Source: Spirochaetaceae bacterium (GTDB taxonomy: Bacteria; Spirochaetota; Spirochaetia; UBA9216). Taken from it: DNA of 9,917 bases. Of the stretch, positions 5,567-9,917 are shown piece by piece (within the stretch, counting starts at the first letter, position 1; each line of letters opens with the position of its first letter). The translations under genes were made by a program, and so were the position numbers. The stretch lies in assembly GCA_028527945.1 (NCBI GenBank), contig JAQQAK010000224.1, positions 1 to 9,917 of the forward strand, read 5' to 3'. Under the pieces are notes generated by a model that saw nothing but the letters and a program-made list of their open reading frames with translations, had not been told where the DNA came from and ran no database searches.

Positions 5567-6877
5567 TTGAAATTTATTGAATCTTTTTTATCCCAATGCC
5601 AGGAAGGCCTTATCATTCTTAATGAAGATTTCTCTGTTAAAGAGACCAATCATGCTATAGCTATAATATCAGGTTTTTCAGAAACTGAGATAAAAGACTC
5701 TAACGTTGAAAATCTTTTTGATACAGCTACCGCTAAACAAATTATTGAAAAATATGAAAATCTAACAGAATCTGATTGTCCAAAAAAAATTATAGGCAAC
5801 CTCAAGCAAAAAAATGGAAATAAATTAAGTGTTGGAATAAATGTTAATTTAACTTTTGACAACGGAGTCATTTATAAATGGCTTATGGTTAACAATAAAG
5901 AAAGACTTACATTTGGAACAATAAGTAAAAGTTTTCCATTTGATTTTTGGATCAACACACCTGAACGTCGAACATGGATGCAAAATCCATACAGTAAAGC
6001 TCTTTGGGGCGACGTAAAGGGAAAAACTCCTTCAGAAGTCGGCGCAGGAGAGGAGATAACAAAAAGATGGCTGGCTTCAAATGATCGAGCTTTAAATGGT
6101 GAGGTTGTTGAATCTGAGATTGAATACTTCATAAATGGACATAAGAAAATTTACCGAAATATAGTAGCTCCGGTAAAACATAATGATGATATTCTTGGTG
6201 TGCTTGGCGTTAATATTGATATAAGTGATTTAAAGCAGTCTCTCAGTTATAGAGATATGCTTATTAAAGAAGTATACCATAGAGTAAAGAATAATCTTCA
6301 AATGATCTCATCTATAGTTCGGCTGGAAGCAGGAAGGAGCTATATTGATGAAGATACTCGAAAAGTCTTTGATGATATCATTTACAGGATTGATGCGGTT
6401 TCTCTTATTCATGAACGCCTCTATAAGATTGATGCAAAAACTGGGCTGTCTTTGGATTGTTATTTAAAAGATCTTGTTGAATATATTGTTTCAGGAATGA
6501 ATGCAGAAGAACTGGAGCTAATATTCAGACTTGAAGAAGTTTATACTGATCCTGATGTAATGATTGCAGTAGGTATTATTGTAACAGAGCTTGTTACCAA
6601 TGCTCTAAAATACGCGCGTACTGAAGAAGAGGTTTCAAGACTTGAGATTGTTCTGAAAAGAAAAGATGAAAAAAACGTTGTTATTAATGTCACTGATAAC
6701 GGCCCAGGTCTTCCTCAAGATTTTGAAACAAAAGAACTGAAATCAATTGGATTCACATTGGTCATGGCTCTTGTTGAACAGTTATCAGGCAGTATTGAAT
6801 GGAACAGTGAACATAACGGAACAACTTTTACTTTTGACTTTCCTGTTGGAGAGTTAACAATGAAACATAATAAATAA
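5567..6877 (+). CDS. Soluble PAS-PAS sensor histidine kinase (HisKA_2 class)
   Basis: A 436-residue cytoplasmic sensor kinase with no membrane span. Two PAS-like domains (about residues 5-110 and 118-222, the second ending in the typical GVLGVNIDISDLKQ) precede a HisKA_2 dimerisation domain with the phosphoacceptor His238 in KEVYHRVKNNLQMISS, then an HATPase_c domain: N box TELVTNALKYA (340-350, Glu341 and Asn345) and G1 box TDNGPGLP (376-383). The G2 box reads SIGFTL where the sister kinase in this window has SGLGLTL, so ATP-lid glycines are partly lost. The start is a TTG; no ATG occurs before the PAS core and a stop lies five codons upstream. AAGG (5553-5556) is ten bases ahead, a weak ribosome site. 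No response regulator is adjacent, so its partner is unknown. It may sense a soluble ligand or cofactor. Confidence 0.88.
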   Translation: MKFIESFLSQCQEGLIILNEDFSVKETNHAIAIISGFSETEIKDSNVENLFDTATAKQIIEKYENLTESDCPKKIIGNLKQKNGNKLSVGINVNLTFDNGVIYKWLMVNNKERLTFGTISKSFPFDFWINTPERRTWMQNPYSKALWGDVKGKTPSEVGAGEEITKRWLASNDRALNGEVVESEIEYFINGHKKIYRNIVAPVKHNDDILGVLGVNIDISDLKQSLSYRDMLIKEVYHRVKNNLQMISSIVRLEAGRSYIDEDTRKVFDDIIYRIDAVSLIHERLYKIDAKTGLSLDCYLKDLVEYIVSGMNAEELELIFRLEEVYTDPDVMIAVGIIVTELVTNALKYARTEEEVSRLEIVLKRKDEKNVVINVTDNGPGLPQDFETKELKSIGFTLVMALVEQLSGSIEWNSEHNGTTFTFDFPVGELTMKHNK

Positions 6878-6907
6878 TATATTTTTTAACTCTCTTGCAA
6901 GTTTTTT
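6849..6907 (+). terminator. Weak terminator candidate of the first kinase gene
   Basis: GAGAGTTAA (6849-6857, inside the coding end) can pair with TTAACTCTC (6886-6894) across a 28-base loop that holds the stop codon; CTTGCAAG and a T6 run (6902-6907) follow. The loop is long and the T-run is offset. The remaining bases to 6982, between this gene and the convergent phosphatase gene, show nothing else clear. Confidence 0.25.
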
Positions 6908-6982
6908 GTTGGTTTAATTAATAAGTTGTCACTTTACAAGAGATATAATTGAAAAGAATGTTTAGTTAAGTTTTTGTATTTG

Positions 6983-7630
6983 CTACAACAAATTTAATAT
7001 TTCACTAAAACTTGATATCGTATAATCAGGTTTTAATTCCTTTGGATTTCCAAAACCATAATTGCATAGAATACTTCTAACATTTGCGTTCTTAGCTGTT
7101 TGAAGATCTGTATAGTGATCTCCGACCATCCAGATGTTGTTATCTTCTCTGTAAAAACCGGAGTTTTCTGCCTCTGATATTATTCTTAATAATCCTGAAG
7201 GATCCGGTTTTACAGCTGCTGTATCTCCTCCTCCAAGAGCTGTAAAGACATATTGACTAATTGTAAAGTGTTTTACTATTTCTCTTGTGAAATCTCCAGG
7301 TTTGTTTGATAGCACAGCAAGAAAGAAACCTCTTTTATGAAGTTGCTTAATTCCTTTCAAAACACCGTCATATAATTGGGTTTTTACAATAAGATTTTTA
7401 CCATAGAAATCAGAAAATATATTACATGCTTCTTCTATTACAACATTTTTGCTGTCTTTAAAAGAACGTTCAATAAGTTTTGTTCTGCCGTTTCCTACAA
7501 AAGTTATTATCTGTTTTAAGTCAAGTTTTTCAAGTTTATAGTATTCTCTTGTCAAATTTACAGCATTAGCCAAATCTTCTCTTGTATCAGCAAGGGTTCC
7601 ATCCAAGTCAAAAATAATAAGCTTATTCAT
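6983..7630 (-). CDS. HAD-family hydrolase, phosphoglycolate phosphatase-like
   Basis: A 215-residue haloacid dehalogenase-type phosphatase of the Gph-like subfamily, with a C1 helical cap. All four catalytic motifs are present: I, FDLDGTLADT (residues 7-16, nucleophile Asp8 and acid/base Asp10); II, VLSNKPG (106-112, Ser108); III, Lys141 in AVKPDPSG; IV, VGDHYTD (169-175, Asp171 and Asp175, Mg2+ binding). The cap is the helical stretch between about 16 and 85. Likely substrates are small phosphate monoesters such as 2-phosphoglycolate, a by-product of DNA 3'-end repair, but homologues vary widely. The ATG at 7630 is the natural start because the DxDGT motif follows at the usual distance. No Shine-Dalgarno precedes it and the -10 box is six bases away, so the mRNA looks leaderless. 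It is divergent from the second kinase and convergent with the first. Confidence 0.9.
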   Translation of the reverse strand: MNKLIIFDLDGTLADTREDLANAVNLTREYYKLEKLDLKQIITFVGNGRTKLIERSFKDSKNVVIEEACNIFSDFYGKNLIVKTQLYDGVLKGIKQLHKRGFFLAVLSNKPGDFTREIVKHFTISQYVFTALGGGDTAAVKPDPSGLLRIISEAENSGFYREDNNIWMVGDHYTDLQTAKNANVRSILCNYGFGNPKELKPDYTISSFSEILNLL

Positions 7631-7636
7631 TCTTAG

Positions 7637-7665
7637 TTTATATATTTTTCGCTATTTTTTTTCAA
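7637..7665 (-). promoter_or_regulatory. Promoter of the HAD gene, predicted leaderless
   Basis: On the minus strand TTGAAA (7660-7665) and TATAAA (7637-7642) are exactly 17 bases apart. Only CTAAGA separates the -10 box from the ATG at 7630, so transcription should begin at or next to the start codon. Confidence 0.6.
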
Positions 7666-7699
7666 TAATAGATTTTTTTGTAATCGCTTTGCGCTTATA

Positions 7700-7728
7700 T
7701 TGCTTTTAAATCTTTACTTTCTTATAAT
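7700..7728 (+). promoter_or_regulatory. Promoter of the second kinase gene, predicted leaderless
   Basis: TTGCTT (7700-7705) and a perfect TATAAT (7723-7728) are 17 bases apart. Seven bases (CGAATTA) lie between the -10 box and the ATG at 7736, so the first transcribed base should be at or next to the A of the ATG. No ribosome binding site is present. Confidence 0.7.
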
Positions 7729-7735
7729 CGAATTA

Positions 7736-9544
7736 ATGTCTAATATTAGATTAAATAAAGTTTTACTAGTAGATTGCGATAACAGCTACGCACAAAGAGT
7801 CTCTGATTTTTTTTGTAAAAAAGGTCTTGAGGTTATTACAGAAACCTTCGAGGGGCTTGCTGGAAAAATTGATTTCTCTGAAATAGCAGCGGCTGTTTTT
7901 TATATTAGAGCCAAGCCTGTTTTTAAATATTATAAACTTTTATCAGATAATTTCTCTATTCCTGTTATTTTTTTATTTGACAGGAATTCTACTGAACTAA
8001 TCAAAAAAATTGCGGATGCGGCTTCTTTTGGATACCGGTTAACTGATGATCCTGTTGATTTTTTATACTATACAGTAAAGCTGGCTATTCGTGGAAATGA
8101 TGCTGTTTGCAAAATTGATAAAAATGCAAAGCCAACAATTGCCGCGGAGCTATTTGAAAAGCAGGTTATTTTAGACGATGTTTTAAATTTTGTAGAGGCA
8201 AGAGTTTTTTGGAAAGATTTAAATAGTGTTTTTATAGGTGGAAATGAGGCTTTCGCACGTGATATCGGACAGGGTGCTTTAGTTGAAATTAATGGTCTTA
8301 CTGATTTTGACATTAGTAGTAAAGAACAGGCTGAAAAAAATATAGCTGAAGATAAGATTGTTATTGAGACAGGAAAACCATGGCTTAATTATGAAAAAAA
8401 TATTTTTGATCCGGAATCCAAATTAGAGTGGGTTGTAATATCCAGAATTCCTTTACGTAATGTTGCTGGTGAAATATATGGAGTTCTTGGTATTTATCAG
8501 GACATTACTGCTCAAAAACAAATGGAAAATGAGCTTGTAAAACAAAGAAACCGTTTGAATAATTTTTTAAAGGGAAGCAAGGTAGGTGCCTGGGAGTGGA
8601 ATTATAAAACTGGTGGAAATTTTGTAAATGAAGAATGGGCTGAAATAGTTGGGTACAGATTAGAAGATTTGCAAGTAGCAAAGAAAAACTTCTGGAAAGA
8701 ACTTTTACATCCAGAAGATGTCCCCATTGTTGATAGAGCTGTAGAGAAACATATCTCCGGTGAAACTGATTATTTTCAATGTAAATTTCGTTTAAAACAT
8801 AAGGATGGTCATTGGGTTTGGATTTGGTCCAGAGGGAAGGCTTCTTCATGGGCAGAAGATGGCAGTGTTATAAACTTATCTGGTACTCATCTTGATATTA
8901 CTGAATTCCAATATATTCAAAAGACAATGCTTAAACAACTTTCTGAAAAGGAAACAGTATTACGAGAGGTTCATCATCGTATAAAAAATAATCTTACAGC
9001 CATTACAGCACTTTTAATGCTCCATGCAGAGAAGATAACTAATGTTGAGGCTAAAATTGCTGTAGAAGAAGCACTCGGCCGTGTACATAGTATGAAATCA
9101 CTCTATGAAAAAATGTTATTTTCTGAAGATTGGGTTTCTACATCATTCAAAGAATATATATCTGAGCTTGTAAATGATATCATTAGCATTTTTCCAGAAA
9201 GAGATAATATCTCCGTTCATATGAATATTACTGATTGTGTTCTTAGAGCTGAACAAGTTTTTCCTATTGGTATTATTGTGAATGAACTTATCACTAATAC
9301 AATGAAGTATGCTTTCAACGGCAATGGAGTATGGGTTATTAAAGTTAGTTTTAGAATATCAGATAATAATGGTATCTTGGTTATTGAAGATAATGGTAAA
9401 GGTTTTTCTTCTGACGAAAAACCTTCTTCCGGAAGTGGTCTTGGTTTGACACTTGTTAAGATGCTTACAGAACAAATTGATGGTAAATTCAAAATTGAGA
9501 GTGTAAATGGTACCATAAACACTCTTGTTTTCCCAATTAAGTAG
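7736..9544 (+). CDS. Sensor histidine kinase: degenerate receiver, two PAS, HisKA_2, HATPase
   Basis: A 602-residue soluble kinase. Residues 1-118 resemble a response-regulator receiver (KVLLVDCDNSYAQRV at 8-22, IPVIFLF at 75-81, FGYRLTDDPVDFL at 98-110), but the strand-3 phosphoacceptor Asp is absent (AAVFYIRAK at 52-60), the Thr/Ser after strand 4 is Phe81, and the KPF lysine motif reads TDD. PAS domains follow at about 145-262 (ending YGVLGIYQDITAQK) and 283-391 (PAS_3-like; LHPEDV at 324-329, ending GTHLDITE). HisKA_2 carries EVHHRIKNNL with the phosphoacceptor His414. The HATPase has N box VNELITNTMKYAF (515-527, Asn521), G1 EDNGKGF (551-557) and G2 SGSGLGLTL (565-573). I prefer the ATG at 7736 to the in-frame TTG at 7700, which forms part of the -35 box. 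No partner regulator is adjacent. The 3' end overlaps the convergent cyclase gene by 8 bases. Confidence 0.88.
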   Translation: MSNIRLNKVLLVDCDNSYAQRVSDFFCKKGLEVITETFEGLAGKIDFSEIAAAVFYIRAKPVFKYYKLLSDNFSIPVIFLFDRNSTELIKKIADAASFGYRLTDDPVDFLYYTVKLAIRGNDAVCKIDKNAKPTIAAELFEKQVILDDVLNFVEARVFWKDLNSVFIGGNEAFARDIGQGALVEINGLTDFDISSKEQAEKNIAEDKIVIETGKPWLNYEKNIFDPESKLEWVVISRIPLRNVAGEIYGVLGIYQDITAQKQMENELVKQRNRLNNFLKGSKVGAWEWNYKTGGNFVNEEWAEIVGYRLEDLQVAKKNFWKELLHPEDVPIVDRAVEKHISGETDYFQCKFRLKHKDGHWVWIWSRGKASSWAEDGSVINLSGTHLDITEFQYIQKTMLKQLSEKETVLREVHHRIKNNLTAITALLMLHAEKITNVEAKIAVEEALGRVHSMKSLYEKMLFSEDWVSTSFKEYISELVNDIISIFPERDNISVHMNITDCVLRAEQVFPIGIIVNELITNTMKYAFNGNGVWVIKVSFRISDNNGILVIEDNGKGFSSDEKPSSGSGLGLTLVKMLTEQIDGKFKIESVNGTINTLVFPIK

Positions 9545-9917
9545 CAGTCATTTCAATATTATTTTGAAATATAATTTTATTTCTTCCGCTTTCTTTTGCC
9601 TTGTAAAGATTTTTATCAGCAGCTTCAATTAAAACTTTAATAAAATCACTAACATCATAAGTGTTTATAACCATTGTACTAACGCCTATGCTTACAGTAA
9701 TTTGATAGTCTTCTATGGGGCGGCATTCCATAGAGTCTGCTATTGCTTTTCGTACAGATTCCGCTATTTTAATGGAATCTTCATTTTTAGTATGTGGTAA
9801 GACAATGGCAAATTCTTCTCCTCCATACCTCGCCGCAAAATCTTCCGGTCTTCTACAGAATTTCTGGAGGATTGTTGCAATAGCGCTCAATGTTTTATCA
9901 CCAGCCTGATGTCCAAA
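9537..9917 (-). CDS. GGDEF diguanylate cyclase, C-terminal part (5' end beyond window)
   Basis: The last 126 residues of a GGDEF domain, which makes cyclic di-GMP from two GTP. The frame stays open to the right edge and begins FGHQAGD, the segment that follows the metal- and base-binding region, so the true start and any sensory domain lie outside the window. The active-site motif is GGEEF (visible residues 32-36) in ARYGGEEFAIVLP. An RxxD (RPED, 23-26) lies five residues before it, exactly where the inhibitory I-site is in PleD-type cyclases, so product feedback inhibition is likely. The later VSIGVS (about 75-80) and ADKNLYKAKESGRNKI are also standard. A short non-conserved tail follows. 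Active-site residues in view are intact, which predicts a functional cyclase. It ends tail to tail with the kinase gene, with no spacer. Confidence 0.92.
   Translation of the reverse strand, partial: FGHQAGDKTLSAIATILQKFCRRPEDFAARYGGEEFAIVLPHTKNEDSIKIAESVRKAIADSMECRPIEDYQITVSIGVSTMVINTYDVSDFIKVLIEAADKNLYKAKESGRNKIIFQNNIEMTAT

Noticed and set aside
7700..7702. TTG at 7700 as the start of the second kinase
   Set aside because: It coincides with the -35 box of a well-formed promoter, has no ribosome site, and adds 12 non-conserved residues before the receiver-like strand.
7687..7704. Sigma54-like promoter (TTTGCGC-N5-TTGCT)
   Set aside because: The essential GG of the -24 element is missing, and a good sigma70-type promoter overlaps the site.
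9888..9890. TTG at 9890 as a start of a short GGDEF protein
   Set aside because: The frame continues to the window edge with the conserved FGHQAGD segment, so the gene is cut by the window and not truncated.
1..9917. A novel defence, mobile or biosynthetic system
   Set aside because: No nuclease, helicase, toxin-antitoxin pair, transposase, integrase, repeat-spacer array or multi-gene enzymatic cluster is visible; genes are separate housekeeping, membrane and signalling units.

Overview
This window looks like the chromosome of an AT-rich diderm bacterium, most likely a spirochaete of the Treponema type. That guess rests on low GC, a lipoprotein signal with a relaxed lipobox, a small beta-barrel-like exported protein, a DUF5692 membrane protein, and several PAS-rich HisKA_2 sensor kinases near a diguanylate cyclase. 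No single gene proves the assignment. There is no rRNA, tRNA, transposase, phage gene or CRISPR array, so this is ordinary chromosome with compact gene packing.

Layout from left to right. (1) The 3' part of a PLP-dependent threonine aldolase (+, cut by the left edge) runs tail to tail into an AIM24/TIGR00266 protein (-); their stop codons overlap. (2) A gene-free, very AT-rich stretch of about 350 bases ends in a strong hairpin. (3) Three minus-strand genes follow: a DUF5692 multi-pass membrane protein (transcribed first), then a terminator-like hairpin, then a lipoprotein alpha/beta hydrolase coupled by a 4-base gap to a small exported, probably beta-barrel, protein. (4) A 340-base divergent regulatory region carries a good sigma70-type promoter for the DUF5692 gene and, on the other strand, a long perfect hairpin just ahead of a Bax inhibitor-1/YccA family gene. 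(5) Two soluble orphan sensor kinases of the HisKA_2 class (PAS-PAS-kinase, and pseudo-receiver-PAS-PAS-kinase) flank a Gph-like HAD phosphatase. (6) The window ends in the C-terminal part of a GGDEF diguanylate cyclase (-), whose 3' end overlaps the 3' end of the second kinase.

The right half is a signalling neighbourhood: two histidine kinases and a c-di-GMP synthase, with no response regulator in view. The kinases must phosphorylate a partner encoded elsewhere or outside the window. The most notable regulatory feature is the 105-base divergent region at 7631-7735. The HAD gene and the second kinase each have a well-spaced sigma70-like promoter whose -10 box lies only 6 to 7 bases from the start codon, and neither has a Shine-Dalgarno sequence. 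Both mRNAs are therefore predicted to be leaderless, whereas other genes here (AIM24, DUF5692, hydrolase, Bax inhibitor) have clear GGAG-type ribosome binding sites.

I do not see a new multi-gene defence or mobile system. The points most worth a second look are the leaderless divergent pair, the kinase with a receiver-like domain lacking its phosphoacceptor, the terminator that abuts the hydrolase ribosome binding site, the leader hairpin of the Bax inhibitor gene, and a possible small RNA ending at the hairpin near position 2000.
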